Below, one piece after another: positions 1 to 8,754 of a DNA stretch of 64,000 nt. The translations under genes and the position numbers were made by a program. The DNA comes from Microbacterium sp. SLBN-154. GTDB lineage: Bacteria > Actinomycetota > Actinomycetes > Actinomycetales > Microbacteriaceae. The stretch lies in assembly GCF_006715565.1 (NCBI RefSeq), contig NZ_VFNL01000001.1:310001-374000 (forward strand), in the 5' to 3' direction. The notes beneath the pieces were generated by a model. The model did no database searches. It had not been told where the DNA came from and saw nothing but the letters and a program-made list of their open reading frames with translations. How positions within the stretch are numbered: the stretch's first letter is position 1; each line of letters begins with the position of its first letter.

Positions 1-668
1 TCGAAGTCGCTGTAGCGCTGGCTCCAGAAGCTCGTCCCCCAGGCGGCGTTCAGCGCGTCGATGGTGCGGTATCTGGCTCGCAGCCACCGGCGGAAGGCGC
101 GGGTCGACTCGGCGCAGTGGCATTCGGCGTTGTGGCAGCCGAGCTCGTTCGAGACGTGCCACAGGGCGACGGCGGGGTGCGCGCCGTAGCGCGCGGCGAC
201 GGCCTCGACCAGGGCGAGCGCGTAGCGGCGGAACACCGGGGAGCTCGGGCACCAGGCCTGGCGGCCACCGGGATAACGGGTGGTGCCGTCATCCATCACC
301 GGCAGGATCTCGGGATGCCGCGTGGTCAGCCACGGCGGAGGAGACGAGGTGCCGGTGCCGAGGTTCACGCGGATGCCGTTCTCGTGCAGCAGCGAGACGA
401 CCTCGTCGAGCTCATCGAACCGGAAGCTGCCGTCGGGCCCCTGGAGGGCCGACCAGCCGAAGACGTTGATCGCGACCAGGTCGACCCCGGCTTCGCGCAT
501 CAGGGCGACGTCTTCGCGCCACACCTCGGGCGTCCACTGCTCGGGGTTGTAGTCGCAGCCGAAGGCGACACCCTGGTGCGCGAAGCGCGGGTGAGCCGGC
601 GACGCATCGATCTCGGTGAGAAGCGCGTCGTCGCTCTGCGGGGGGAGCGTCGTTGCGAGGTGGTCCAC
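1..668 (-). CDS. GH42 beta-galactosidase, N-terminal part (gene runs off the left edge)
   Basis: Glycoside hydrolase family 42 enzymes hydrolyse terminal beta-galactosides in the cytoplasm. About 222 residues are visible. GCDYNPEQW lies at residues 37-45, the usual entry into the GH42 TIM barrel. Further on, VSNELGCH carries N174-E175, the expected Asn-Glu acid/base pair, followed by a Cys-rich HNAECHC segment like the GH42 zinc site. The nucleophile Glu lies beyond the window. The GTG at 668 is chosen because a GGAG (673-676) sits 4 nt upstream and homologues start close to this point. The gene is divergent from a lacI-type regulator and has two matching palindromic operators in its promoter, so it is probably induced by a galactoside and repressed by that neighbour. 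The family call is firm; the exact sugar is not known. Confidence 0.9.
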   Translation of the reverse strand, partial: MDHLATTLPPQSDDALLTEIDASPAHPRFAHQGVAFGCDYNPEQWTPEVWREDVALMREAGVDLVAINVFGWSALQGPDGSFRFDELDEVVSLLHENGIRVNLGTGTSSPPPWLTTRHPEILPVMDDGTTRYPGGRQAWCPSSPVFRRYALALVEAVAARYGAHPAVALWHVSNELGCHNAECHCAESTRAFRRWLRARYRTIDALNAAWGTSFWSQRYSDF

Positions 669-704
669 GGATCTCCAGAAGTGAGGGTGTTGTCCGACGT
701 GCTG

Positions 705-718
705 TGTGAACGTGCACA
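705..718. promoter_or_regulatory. LacI-family operator, copy 1
   Basis: TGTGAACGTGCACA fits the even palindrome TGTGNACGTNCACA with a central CG, typical of LacI-family operators. It lies 37 bp upstream of the GH42 start, inside the leader or early transcribed region. Confidence 0.7.
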
Positions 719-750
719 GTTTCTCGGACGACAACTCCTCGTCGAGAGTC

Positions 751-764
751 TGTGAACGTACACA
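751..764. promoter_or_regulatory. LacI-family operator, copy 2
   Basis: TGTGAACGTACACA is the same palindrome as at 705-718, with centre-to-centre distance of 46 bp. It abuts the predicted -10 of the GH42 promoter. Two copies allow cooperative or looped repression by the adjacent LacI protein. Confidence 0.7.
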
Positions 765-793
765 CACTGACATTCACGCGGCCCGACTGTCAA
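764..793 (-). promoter_or_regulatory. Promoter of the GH42 gene
   Basis: On the minus strand a perfect TTGACA (-35) occupies 793-788. A -10-like CAGTGT lies at 769-764 after an 18-nt spacer. The operator at 751-764 touches the -10/start region, which fits direct repression. Confidence 0.55.
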
Positions 794-816
794 GCAGAAA
801 AGTGAACGGTGAAGGC

Positions 817-822
817 TACAGT
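817..822 (+). promoter_or_regulatory. -10 element of leaderless lacI-type gene
   Basis: TACAGT is followed by 6 nt and then the GTG at 829, so transcription probably begins at or next to the start codon. Confidence 0.55.
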
Positions 823-828
823 GGCCTC

Positions 829-1848
829 GTGACCACTCCGCCCGTCCGCCCCAAGCGTGCGACCGTGCACGATGTGGCGCAGGAGGCCGGGGTGTCGCGC
901 GGCACGGTCAGCCGGTACGTCAACGGCGACCGCTACGTCTCCGCCACCGCGCGCGAGGCGATCGAGGCGGCCATCGCCAAGGTCGGCTACGTGCCGAACA
1001 CCGCGGCGCGCAACCTCGTGATGCAGCGGAGCCAGGCGGTCGGCTTCATCGTGCACGAACCGCACTCGCTGTTCATCGAGGATCCGAACATCGGCGAGAT
1101 CCTGCTGGGGGCCAACGCCGCCCTCTCGGAGGCCGATCACCAGATGGCCGTGCTCATCGCCGACACCGGCCGCGACACCGACCGTGTCGCCCGCTACCTC
1201 TCCGGTGGCTTCGTCGACGGCGTCATCATCGTCTCGGCGCGAGCGAACGACCCCATCACCCGGGTCGTGGAGCGGCTCCAGCTGCCGGCGGCGTACGTGG
1301 GCCACCCTCCCGGGGCGTCTTCAGCCTCGTTCGTGGTCATCGACAATCGCGGTTCGGCCCGCGCGATCACCTCGCGCCTGAGTAAGACGGGTCGCCGACG
1401 CATCGGGATGATCGCCGCGGCACTGGACCGCGACTCGGGGTCCGACCGCCTCGCGGGTTTCCGCGAAGCCCTCGGCGAGCAGTTCGACGAACGCCTCGTC
1501 GAGCCGGTGCCGCTGTACTCGTACTCGGCGGGGAGAGAGGGCATGCAGGCGCTGCTGGAGCGCGCACCCGACATCGACGGGATCTTCGCGGCATCCGATG
1601 CCGTGGCCGCCGGAGCGGTGGAAGCCCTGCGCGCGGCCGGACGCCGGGTGCCCGAGGATGTCGGCGTGGTCGGCTTCGACGATTCGGCGTGGGCGCGACG
1701 CACCCTGCCGGCGCTGTCGACCGTGCGCCAGCCCGCGGCACGGCTCGGCGCCGAGGCGGCGCGCCTGGTTCTGGATCGCATCGGCGGCGCCCCCGGGGGC
1801 GCCGAGGTGATGCTCGAGTGCGAGACGGTGTGGCGGGAATCGGCATGA
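829..1848 (+). CDS. LacI-family transcriptional regulator
   Basis: This is a 339-residue sugar-responsive repressor. The N-terminal helix-turn-helix reads TVHDVAQEAGVSRGTVSRYV near residues 12-31, followed by the hinge region NTAARNLV. The rest is a periplasmic-binding-protein-like effector domain, with GVVGFDDS and ARRTLPALSTVRQP near the C-terminus, both usual for the family. The GTG at 829 is preferred over in-frame codons further upstream because it gives a normal LacI N-terminus and sits 6 nt after a -10 (TACAGT). It is divergent from the GH42 gene and shares the intergenic operators, so it is probably the repressor of the galactosidase and of itself. Its stop codon overlaps the next start (ATGA). 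Confidence 0.93.
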   Translation: MTTPPVRPKRATVHDVAQEAGVSRGTVSRYVNGDRYVSATAREAIEAAIAKVGYVPNTAARNLVMQRSQAVGFIVHEPHSLFIEDPNIGEILLGANAALSEADHQMAVLIADTGRDTDRVARYLSGGFVDGVIIVSARANDPITRVVERLQLPAAYVGHPPGASSASFVVIDNRGSARAITSRLSKTGRRRIGMIAAALDRDSGSDRLAGFREALGEQFDERLVEPVPLYSYSAGREGMQALLERAPDIDGIFAASDAVAAGAVEALRAAGRRVPEDVGVVGFDDSAWARRTLPALSTVRQPAARLGAEAARLVLDRIGGAPGGAEVMLECETVWRESA

Positions 1849-2156
1849 ACCTCGACGACAGCACCCTCGCGGCACGCGTGCTCGAAGCACGCCTGGAAGT
1901 GCGGCATCCATCCCCGCTGAAGCGCGCGGCGAAATACGTCGGCGCGTTCGCGCTGGCCGTCATGGGCGGCGGCGACGACCTCGCCGCCCCGACGTTCGAC
2001 CTGGTGGTGGTGCGCTCCGACAGCGACGCACCGGTGCTGCGCGTGAACGCCGGAACCGATGCCGAGGCGAGCCGCCTGCTCGAGACGGTGCGGCGCGACC
2101 TGGGCGAGAAGACCGTGCGCGACTTCTTCGCCGAGTGGCGGCTGCTCGACGCCTGA
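1845..2156 (+). CDS. Small conserved protein of unknown function, 103 aa
   Basis: The start codon overlaps the lacI stop (ATGA), so it is probably translationally coupled to the repressor. The 103 residues contain a hydrophobic patch AAKYVGAFALAVMGGGDD near 28-45 and then FDLVVVRSDSDAPVLRVNAG, which looks like a small alpha/beta fold. There is no signal peptide and no catalytic motif that I recognise. It ends in an amphipathic helix with an aromatic DFFAEWRLLD tail. I do not recognise the family. Confidence 0.7.
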   Translation: MNLDDSTLAARVLEARLEVRHPSPLKRAAKYVGAFALAVMGGGDDLAAPTFDLVVVRSDSDAPVLRVNAGTDAEASRLLETVRRDLGEKTVRDFFAEWRLLDA

Positions 2157-2270
2157 CCGCCGCACTGCAGTGGACTCGCCGCCGGGCGGCATCCCACCTT
2201 CGGATGACCGCGCGAGATCCGGACGGCGAGCGCGGGATGCTCCGAACTCGGCGCAGATCTCCGAAGCGCC

Positions 2271-3080
2271 TCAGACGCCCGCCAACCGGCGCCGGTAGGC
2301 GGCGGGCGGCGCGCCGCAGCGGTCGCGGAACCGCGCATAGAACTGGCTCTGCGACCGGAAGCCCGCGGCGAAGCCGACCTCGGCGATCGGCAGGTCGGTG
2401 GTCAGCAGCAGCCGCTGGGCCCGCGCAACCCGGCACTGCAGCAGGTATTCGCCGACCGTGATGCCGAGCGCCCGCCGGAACAGCGTCATCGCATACTGCG
2501 GGTGCAGATGCACGTGGCGGGCCACGTCGTCCACCCGGATGTCGTCAGCGGCGCGTTCGGAGATGAATGCCGCCATCGCGCCGGCGGCGCCCTTGACCCC
2601 CGGATGCCCCGGGGCGACCTCCGTACGACGCGCCGCGATCCGACGCAGGAGCGCCTCGACTTCGAGCTCGGCCGCGCGTCGCTCGGCGTCGGCGGGGTCG
2701 CGCGCGAGCGCGTCCGTCCACAGCTCCGCGCGCGGGGCGAGCGCGAGCCCCGCCTGCTCCGAGACGAGCACGAGGTCACCGGCCAGGAGCGATCCGATGA
2801 ACCCGCCCGGCAACGACCAGCCGAGCGCCACCCCGAGCGGCACGGTCACCCAGCTCACCTCGTCGACGGCGGTGACGAGCCGATGCGGCCGGGCCGCCCA
2901 GAACAGCCCGAGGCTTCCCGCCGGGATCGTGGCCTGCCTCCCGTCGATGAGGTAGGTCAGCGGCGAGGGCGAGGCGTTGACCTCGAGGTCGTCGTGGCGA
3001 TGCGCGGCGAACATCGCCGGCACCGCTCCTCGGAACGACGCCAACCCGAACCACTCCGGCCGGTCGTCTGGCATGCTCAT
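2271..3080 (-). CDS. AraC-family transcriptional regulator
   Basis: This protein has 269 residues. The N-terminal half is a cupin-like effector domain, with AAHRHDDLEVN providing the usual His-rich start of the barrel. The C-terminal about 100 residues form two helix-turn-helix motifs: VDDVARHVHLHPQYAMTLFR and IAEVGFAAGFRSQSQFYARF, ending in GAPPAAYRRR. The ATG at 3080 is preceded by a purine-rich GGGATC. An in-frame ATG 6 nt further in (3074) is an alternative. It is divergent from the dioxygenase gene at 3147, with only 66 bp between the two starts, so it most likely regulates that gene. Confidence 0.92.
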   Translation of the reverse strand: MSMPDDRPEWFGLASFRGAVPAMFAAHRHDDLEVNASPSPLTYLIDGRQATIPAGSLGLFWAARPHRLVTAVDEVSWVTVPLGVALGWSLPGGFIGSLLAGDLVLVSEQAGLALAPRAELWTDALARDPADAERRAAELEVEALLRRIAARRTEVAPGHPGVKGAAGAMAAFISERAADDIRVDDVARHVHLHPQYAMTLFRRALGITVGEYLLQCRVARAQRLLLTTDLPIAEVGFAAGFRSQSQFYARFRDRCGAPPAAYRRRLAGV

Positions 3081-3133
3081 GATCCCGGAATTCTCCCATG
3101 CAACTCGGGAAGTACTGCGGTGGACTCCTCCCG

Positions 3134-3139
3134 TAGCGT
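3134..3139 (+). promoter_or_regulatory. -10 element of leaderless dioxygenase gene
   Basis: TAGCGT is followed by 7 nt and then ATG at 3147. No ribosome-binding site is present, which supports a leaderless transcript. Confidence 0.5.
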
Positions 3140-3146
3140 CCCTTGC

Positions 3147-4088
3147 ATGACCGACACCACACTGACCGCCGCCCCCGTCGCGCCGACGCGCACGTGGCAC
3201 CTCACCCCGGAAGAGATCGCCTTCTTCGACGCGAACGGCTACCTGATCCTCCGCGACCGGATCCCCGCTCCCCTGCTGGAGCGCCTTCGCGCGGCATCCG
3301 ATGCCTGGATGGCCCAGGGCCGCGCTCTGGGTCCCGATCACCCCGACGCGGGGGACTACGCGTGGGCGAACCGGGGCGGGCAGAAGCGCATGTTCCGCGT
3401 GGACTACCTCCACAACAAGGCCGAGTCCGCATCGCTGGAACTTCTGGGCAGCCCCGCCGTGCTCGGAATCGCCGAGAGTCTCGCAGGCGAGAACTTCGTG
3501 CCGACCTACGAGTCGCTGGTGTTCAAAGACGCCGGAGACGGCGCCGCGATCGACTGGCACCAGGACGCGGTTCACCCCCGCACCCATCGCATCTTCAACA
3601 TCGACGTCTACCTCGACGCCTCGCGCGCCGGGGAGGGCGCCCTGCGGGTGGCTCCCGGTTCGCACCGCGCTCCCGTCGACGTCTGCCAGCTGCAGGAGGA
3701 GTACGGCTGGGATGCGCCCGGCGTGATTCAGGTCGAGCTCAACCCCGGCGACGTGCTGGTGCACGACGTGATGATCGTCCACGGGTCGGAGGCCGTGACC
3801 GGGAATCGCCTGCGCCGGACGATCTACTACGAGTTCCGCGCCGCAGAGCAGATCCTCAGCGAAGGGCCCTGGGACGCCGAGTGGGTCGACCGGCGCCTGC
3901 GCCTCGTGCCGCTGGGCCTGCGCGAGCACGCCCGGCAGAATCCCGACACCGAGGCCTTCGACTGGCGGATCTCCCCCGAGCTCGCCCCCGCGGTCGGCGA
4001 CGACGACGCCGCCGAGCTGCGCATCGCGCACGTGGTGCACTCGCCGGGGTCGTACTGCAGCGCCGGGAGCGTGCCCTTCACCGCGTGA
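3147..4088 (+). CDS. Phytanoyl-CoA dioxygenase-family Fe(II)/2-oxoglutarate oxygenase
   Basis: This 313-residue member of the PhyH superfamily should hydroxylate a small organic substrate with Fe(II), O2 and 2-oxoglutarate. The metal ligands are visible: H138 and D140 in DWHQDAVH, and H212 in VHDVMIVHG. The 2-oxoglutarate-binding Arg lies in RLRRTIYYEF (R223/R224). LRVAPGSHR near 166-174 is the standard segment between the ligands. The start at 3147 follows a leaderless -10. The neighbouring AraC regulator is divergent, and such pairs often handle a catabolic or osmolyte substrate. The actual substrate cannot be read from sequence. Confidence 0.9.
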   Translation: MTDTTLTAAPVAPTRTWHLTPEEIAFFDANGYLILRDRIPAPLLERLRAASDAWMAQGRALGPDHPDAGDYAWANRGGQKRMFRVDYLHNKAESASLELLGSPAVLGIAESLAGENFVPTYESLVFKDAGDGAAIDWHQDAVHPRTHRIFNIDVYLDASRAGEGALRVAPGSHRAPVDVCQLQEEYGWDAPGVIQVELNPGDVLVHDVMIVHGSEAVTGNRLRRTIYYEFRAAEQILSEGPWDAEWVDRRLRLVPLGLREHARQNPDTEAFDWRISPELAPAVGDDDAAELRIAHVVHSPGSYCSAGSVPFTA

Positions 4089-4091
4089 GGT

Positions 4092-5105
4092 TCAGTCAGT
4101 GACGTCTGTCGATGCGGGCACGTCGTCCGTCGCGAACCGGTCGGTCGCCGCGCGCAGCGCGGCGGCGATCCCCGGCTCCGAGGCGGCGTGCCCCGCGTCG
4201 TCGACGATCACCAGCTCCGCCTCCGGCCACGACCGGTGAAGGTCCCACGCCGTCATGACCGGCGTGCAGACGTCGTACCGGCCCTGGACGATCACGCCCG
4301 GGATGTCGCGGAGTGCCGTCGCACCGCGGATCAGCTGTTCTTCGGTGAACCATCCGCCGTGCATGAAGAAGTGATTCTCGATGCGGGCGAAGGCGGTCGC
4401 CGCGACCTCGTCCGTCATCGTGTCGACGAGGTCGGCGTCGGGTCGGAGGGTGAGGGTCGCCGCCTCCCAGCGGGTCCACGCCTTGGCCGCCGGCACGTGG
4501 ACGGCCGGGTCGGGGTCGGAGAGCCGGCGGCAGTACGCCTCGATCATGCGGGAGCGCTCGAGCACCGGGATGGGCGCGAGGTAGTCCTCCCAGAGGTCGG
4601 GGAAGATCGCCGCCGCCCCACCCTCGTAGAACCACTCCAGTTCGTGCGGGCGCAGGGTGAAGACACCTCGCAGGACCACCTCGGTGACCGCCTCGGGGTG
4701 GGTCTCGGCATACGCCAGGGCCAGCGCGCTCCCCCACGATCCGCCGAAGACCTGCCACCGTGCGATCCCGAGGTTGCGGCGCAGCAGCTCGATGTCGGCG
4801 ACGAGATGCCAGGTGGTGTTGAAGCGCAGGTCGGCCTCGGGCGCCGACGCGTGCGGGGTGCTGCGGCCGCAGCCGCGCTGGTCGAAGAGCACGATGCGGT
4901 AGCGCTCGGGGTCGAAGAACCGGCGGTGCCACGGGGATGTCCCGGCGCCCGGTCCCCCGTGGAGGAAGACGACGGGCTTGCCCTCGGGGTTGCCGCTCTC
5001 CTCCCAGTACACGCGGTTGCCGTCGCCGACGAGGAGCTCGCCGGTCGCGTAGGGCTCGATCGCCGGATAGAGGATGTCGTCGAGGTGCGCCGGACCGCTG
5101 CTCAC
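4092..5105 (-). CDS. pip: Proline iminopeptidase (alpha/beta hydrolase, S33)
   Basis: This cytoplasmic aminopeptidase removes N-terminal proline from peptides. It has 337 residues, close to the usual 310-330. The oxyanion segment HGGPGAG occupies residues 49-55, and the nucleophile elbow GGSWGS gives Ser123. Catalytic Asp278 lies in GRYDVCTP and His306 in DDAGHAASE. The signature FDQRGCGRS at 74-82 is typical of Pip. The GTG at 5105 overlaps the stop of the upstream zinc peptidase (GTGA), so the two form a translationally coupled peptidase pair. The gene is tail-to-tail with the dioxygenase gene, 3 bp apart. Confidence 0.95.
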   Translation of the reverse strand: MSSGPAHLDDILYPAIEPYATGELLVGDGNRVYWEESGNPEGKPVVFLHGGPGAGTSPWHRRFFDPERYRIVLFDQRGCGRSTPHASAPEADLRFNTTWHLVADIELLRRNLGIARWQVFGGSWGSALALAYAETHPEAVTEVVLRGVFTLRPHELEWFYEGGAAAIFPDLWEDYLAPIPVLERSRMIEAYCRRLSDPDPAVHVPAAKAWTRWEAATLTLRPDADLVDTMTDEVAATAFARIENHFFMHGGWFTEEQLIRGATALRDIPGVIVQGRYDVCTPVMTAWDLHRSWPEAELVIVDDAGHAASEPGIAAALRAATDRFATDDVPASTDVTD

Positions 5106-5977
5106 AGTTCGCTCCCCGAGACCGCGAACGTGTCGCAGGCGCCGACCCCACCCTGGTAGCCGGCGGCGAACCACCGCTGCCGCTGCTCGCTCGATCCGTG
5201 CGTCCAGCTCTCGGGATTGACCGGTGCCCCGGCCTCCTGCTGGATGTGGTCGTCGCCGACCGTGGCCGCGGCGTTCAGGGCGTCGGTGACCTGGGTGCCG
5301 GTCGGCTCGAGGAGGAACGGCACCCCGTTCTCGTCGACGTAATCGGTCATCGCCGCCACCCAGGCCCCGGCGAAGCAATCGGCCTGCAGCTCGATCCGCA
5401 CGCCGTTGCTGTCGGGGCCGGTGCCGTTGTCGGGGTTCTGCTGCGTGATGCCGGTGATGTTCTGCACGTGATGGCCGTATTCGTGCGCGAGCACGTAGAG
5501 CTGGGCAAGCTCGCCGGCGCTCGCGCCGAAACGCTCCCGCAGGAGCCCGAAGAAGGTGGGGTCGATGTACACCGTCTCCTCGGGCGGGCAGTAGAACGGC
5601 CCCGTCGCGTTCGAGGCGGTGCCGCACGCCGACGACGTGGACTGGTCGACGATGATCAGCTGCGGCTGACGGTAGCCCTCGACCTGCTCGGCCCAGTACT
5701 GGTCGAGCACGAGCGATCCCGCCGCCAGGCGGCATTCGTCGTTGCGGTTGGCGTCGGCGCCGGTCTCGCACGAGGCGATCTCACTGCCCTCGCCGCCGGA
5801 GACTCCGGGCACGCCGCCACCGCCGAGGAGACCCGAGAAGTCTCCCCCCGTGAACAGGTTCAGCAGCAGGACGGCGATCGCACCGATGCCGGCCACGCCG
5901 CCTCCGGCGAGAACGAGTCCACTGCCGCGTCGTCGCGCCGTGTTCCCGCCGACCTGGGCGTTCTCATTGAACGTCAT
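5102..5977 (-). CDS. Membrane-anchored neutral zinc metallopeptidase (YpfJ/KPN_02809 family)
   Basis: This protein has 291 residues. A short cytoplasmic N-terminus is followed by one hydrophobic segment (about 21-42), a Gly-rich linker and an extracytoplasmic peptidase domain. HEYGH at 165-169 is the HEXXH zinc motif, preceded by [22 protein letters not shown] at 128-140 is characteristic of the family. Several cysteines (70, 82, 118, 130) could form disulfides outside the cell. The substrate of this family is unknown. It is first in a two-gene unit with pip (4-bp overlap). A minus-strand -10 lies 6 nt from the ATG, so it is probably leaderless. Confidence 0.9.
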   Translation of the reverse strand: MTFNENAQVGGNTARRRGSGLVLAGGGVAGIGAIAVLLLNLFTGGDFSGLLGGGGVPGVSGGEGSEIASCETGADANRNDECRLAAGSLVLDQYWAEQVEGYRQPQLIIVDQSTSSACGTASNATGPFYCPPEETVYIDPTFFGLLRERFGASAGELAQLYVLAHEYGHHVQNITGITQQNPDNGTGPDSNGVRIELQADCFAGAWVAAMTDYVDENGVPFLLEPTGTQVTDALNAAATVGDDHIQQEAGAPVNPESWTHGSSEQRQRWFAAGYQGGVGACDTFAVSGSEL

Positions 5978-5983
5978 CTGCTC

Positions 5984-5989
5984 ACGGTA
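5984..5989 (-). promoter_or_regulatory. -10 element of leaderless zinc peptidase-pip operon
   Basis: On the minus strand TACCGT is followed by 6 nt and ATG at 5977. It shares the short divergent promoter region with malate dehydrogenase. Confidence 0.5.
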
Positions 5990-6031
5990 CCGCCCCCGAC
6001 GTCTTCCTCACGGGACGACGCCGCCCGGCCC

Positions 6032-6037
6032 TATGCT
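6032..6037 (+). promoter_or_regulatory. -10 element of leaderless mdh
   Basis: TATGCT is followed by 7 nt and then ATG at 6045. The ATG inside this hexamer (6033) is in frame but is better read as part of the promoter. Confidence 0.5.
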
Positions 6038-6044
6038 CGGAGCC

Positions 6045-7046
6045 ATGCGCGCGACGACGATCACCCTCACCGGCGCCGGAGGGCAGATCGGCTACGCCCT
6101 GCTCTTCCGCATCGCCGCCGGCGACATGCTCGGCCCCGATCGTCCCGTGCGGCTCCGCCTGCTGGAGATCCCCGCCGGCCTCCGCGCCGCCGAGGGCGCG
6201 GCGCTGGAACTGCAGGACTGCGCCTTCCCCCTCCTGGCCGGGGTGGAGATCTCGGATGACCCGCGCACGGCCTTCGACGGCTGCGAGATCGCCTTGCTCG
6301 TCGGCGCCCGCCCTCGCGGGCCGGGCATGGAGCGCGCCGACCTGCTCGCCGCGAACGCCGGGATCTTCGGCCCGCAGGGTGCGGCGCTGAACGATGTCGC
6401 CGACGACGCCGTCCGCGTGGTGACGGTGGGCAACCCCGCCAACACCAACGCCCTCATCGCGCAGTCGTCGGCCCCCGACATCCCTCCCGAGCGCTTCACC
6501 GCCCTCACCCGCCTCGATCACAACCGCGCCGTCGGTCAGCTCGCCGCCGCCCTCGAGGTGAACCCCCGCGACATCGACGGCGTCATCGTGTGGGGCAACC
6601 ATTCGGCCACCCAGTATCCCGACGTCTCGCATGCCACGGTCGCCGGCCGCCCCGTCATCGACGTCCTCGCCGAGCGACAGGGGGGCGTGGACGCCGCGAT
6701 CGCCTGGCTCGATGAGGAGTTCGTCCCCCGCGTCGCGCGCCGGGGCGCCGAGATCATCGAGGTGCGCGGCTCGTCGTCGATCGCCTCGGCCGCTCACGCC
6801 ACGATCGAGCACGTCCGCAGCGACGTGCTCGGCGGTTTCCGCACGTCGGCGGCCGTCGTCTCCCACGGCGAGTACGGCGTGCCCGAGGGCCTCATCTGCT
6901 CCTTCCCCGTCACCTCCGACGGTTCGGGATATCGGATCGTCGCCGATCTGGGGGTCGACGACCGGTCACGGAAGCTCATCGACGCCTCGGTCGACGAGCT
7001 CGTCGCCGAGCGCGACGCCGTGCGGAGCCTGGGCATCCTGCCGTGA
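6045..7046 (+). CDS. mdh: Malate dehydrogenase
   Basis: This enzyme oxidises malate to oxaloacetate with NAD in the TCA cycle. It has 333 residues, normal for the actinobacterial type. The N-terminal Rossmann motif [16 protein letters not shown] contains the GxxGxxG fingerprint. [18 protein letters not shown] is the mobile active-site loop with its arginines. [14 protein letters not shown] and [14 protein letters not shown] supply the catalytic Asp and His. It is transcribed from a short divergent promoter shared with the zinc peptidase. Its stop overlaps the antiporter start (GTGA), so the two are coupled, although no functional link is obvious. Confidence 0.96.
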   Translation: MRATTITLTGAGGQIGYALLFRIAAGDMLGPDRPVRLRLLEIPAGLRAAEGAALELQDCAFPLLAGVEISDDPRTAFDGCEIALLVGARPRGPGMERADLLAANAGIFGPQGAALNDVADDAVRVVTVGNPANTNALIAQSSAPDIPPERFTALTRLDHNRAVGQLAAALEVNPRDIDGVIVWGNHSATQYPDVSHATVAGRPVIDVLAERQGGVDAAIAWLDEEFVPRVARRGAEIIEVRGSSSIASAAHATIEHVRSDVLGGFRTSAAVVSHGEYGVPEGLICSFPVTSDGSGYRIVADLGVDDRSRKLIDASVDELVAERDAVRSLGILP

Positions 7047-8710
7047 TCGAGGTCATCGTCATCGCCACGGTGACGGTGCTCGTCATCGCCGGCGCGACCG
7101 CACTCGGTCCGCGCCTGCGGCTCGCAGGGCCCCTGCTGCTCGTGCTCCTCGGGCTCGGGGTCAGCCTGCTGCCGTTCGTGCCGGCGTTCGAGCTCGACCC
7201 CGAGGTCATCCTCGTCGGGGTCCTGCCGCCCCTTCTGTACTCGGCGGCGGTCTCGCTTCCGGCCATCGAGTTCCGCCGCGACGTGCGGCCGATCTCGGGG
7301 CTCGCCGTGCTGCTCGTGGTCGTGAGCGCCGTCGCGCTCGGATTCTTCTTCCACGCCGTCATCCCGGGACTCGATCTGTATCTGGCGATCGCACTCGGGG
7401 CCATCCTCAGCCCCACCGACGCGGTGGCGACCTCGATCGCGAAGCGGCTCGGCATCTCCCGGCGCGTCACCACCTGGCTCGACGGCGAGAGCCTGCTCAA
7501 CGACGCCACCTCGCTCGTGATCCTTCGCACGATGGTGGCCGCGGCGGTGACCGGGTCCATTCCCGAGGGCGGGATCGTCGGGGCGTTCCTGTGGGGCGTG
7601 GTCGTCGCGATCGTCGTCGGCTCGATCATCGGCTACGTCAACCTGCGGGTGCGCGCGCTCGTGCGCAACCCCGCCGCGAACACCGCGATCGGGTTCGTGG
7701 TGCCGTTCGTGGCGTACATCCCCACCGAGGCGCTCGGCGGCTCGGGCCTCGTCGCCGCCGTCGTCGCCGGCATCGTCACGGGGCAGGGCGCCGCTCGCCG
7801 ATTCACCCCCGAGCAGCGCCTGTCCGACGAGCTGAACTGGCGCACGGTCGAGCTGGTCCTCGAGGGTGCGGTGTTCCTGGTGATGGGGCTCGAGGTGAAG
7901 GACCTGTGGGACTCGGTGGCCGCCGACGGTGCCGGCGGTCTCGAGCGGGCGGTCTTCCTCGCCGCGACGGCGCTGCTGATCATCCTCGCTGCGCGCGCGG
8001 TCTTCGTCTCCCTCCTCGTGTGGGGCGAGTCGCGGCGCGCGCGACGCGCGGCCACCCACCTCCCGCGGGTGCGCACCTGGCCCGACAGGGTGCCCGAGCG
8101 CGCCCGCCCACGGGTGCTCCGTTTCATCGAAGACCTCGAGTACCACCGCACCACCCCGCTCGGGTGGCGGCACGGCACCGTGATGGTGTGGGCCGGCATG
8201 CGAGGCGTCGTCACCCTCGCGGCGGCGCAGACCCTTCCGGCCGAGACGCCGTCACGCGATCTGCTCGTCTTCGTCGCCTTCCTCGTCGCCGTCGGCAGCC
8301 TCCTTCTGCAGGGCTCGACGCTCCCGTGGGTCGTGCGCATGCTCGGCCTCGACGGCGAAGGCGACGAGACCGTCGATCGCGAGGAACGGATGCGACTGGA
8401 TCGGGAGCTGCGGGATGCCGCGGCCGCGGCCCTCACCGATGAGAACCTCTCCCGGCGAGACGGCGAGAGCTTCCCGCCGGAGCTCATCGCCCGCGTCGGC
8501 GACCGGTACACCAGACCGCCCGACGACGACACCACCGCCCTCGTGCGCGACGCGCTCGAGCTGCGCCTCGTGCTCATCCGCGCGATGCGTCGGCGGCTCA
8601 CCGAGCTGTCTTCGGGCGGGGCGTACAGCACCGCCGTGCTCCGGCACACCCTCGCCGAGCTGGACGCCGATGAGCTGAGCCTGGAACTCCGCCTCGACGG
8701 CGAGGACTGA
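7043..8710 (+). CDS. Na+/H+ antiporter, CPA1 (NhaP) family
   Basis: This is an inner-membrane cation/proton antiporter of 555 residues with about 12 hydrophobic segments in the first 420. The CPA1 signatures are present: [15 protein letters not shown] with the ion-binding Asp, and [16 protein letters not shown] hydrophilic C-terminal tail of about 120 residues (from [12 protein letters not shown]) is cytoplasmic and may be regulatory. The GTG start at 7043 overlaps the mdh stop by 4 bp and has no separate promoter that I can see. It is likely involved in pH or sodium homeostasis. Confidence 0.92.
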   Translation: MIEVIVIATVTVLVIAGATALGPRLRLAGPLLLVLLGLGVSLLPFVPAFELDPEVILVGVLPPLLYSAAVSLPAIEFRRDVRPISGLAVLLVVVSAVALGFFFHAVIPGLDLYLAIALGAILSPTDAVATSIAKRLGISRRVTTWLDGESLLNDATSLVILRTMVAAAVTGSIPEGGIVGAFLWGVVVAIVVGSIIGYVNLRVRALVRNPAANTAIGFVVPFVAYIPTEALGGSGLVAAVVAGIVTGQGAARRFTPEQRLSDELNWRTVELVLEGAVFLVMGLEVKDLWDSVAADGAGGLERAVFLAATALLIILAARAVFVSLLVWGESRRARRAATHLPRVRTWPDRVPERARPRVLRFIEDLEYHRTTPLGWRHGTVMVWAGMRGVVTLAAAQTLPAETPSRDLLVFVAFLVAVGSLLLQGSTLPWVVRMLGLDGEGDETVDREERMRLDRELRDAAAAALTDENLSRRDGESFPPELIARVGDRYTRPPDDDTTALVRDALELRLVLIRAMRRRLTELSSGGAYSTAVLRHTLAELDADELSLELRLDGED

Positions 8711-8754
8711 CAGCCGATCGAAAGAGGTCGCGGCACCCGTCATCCCGGGAGAGA

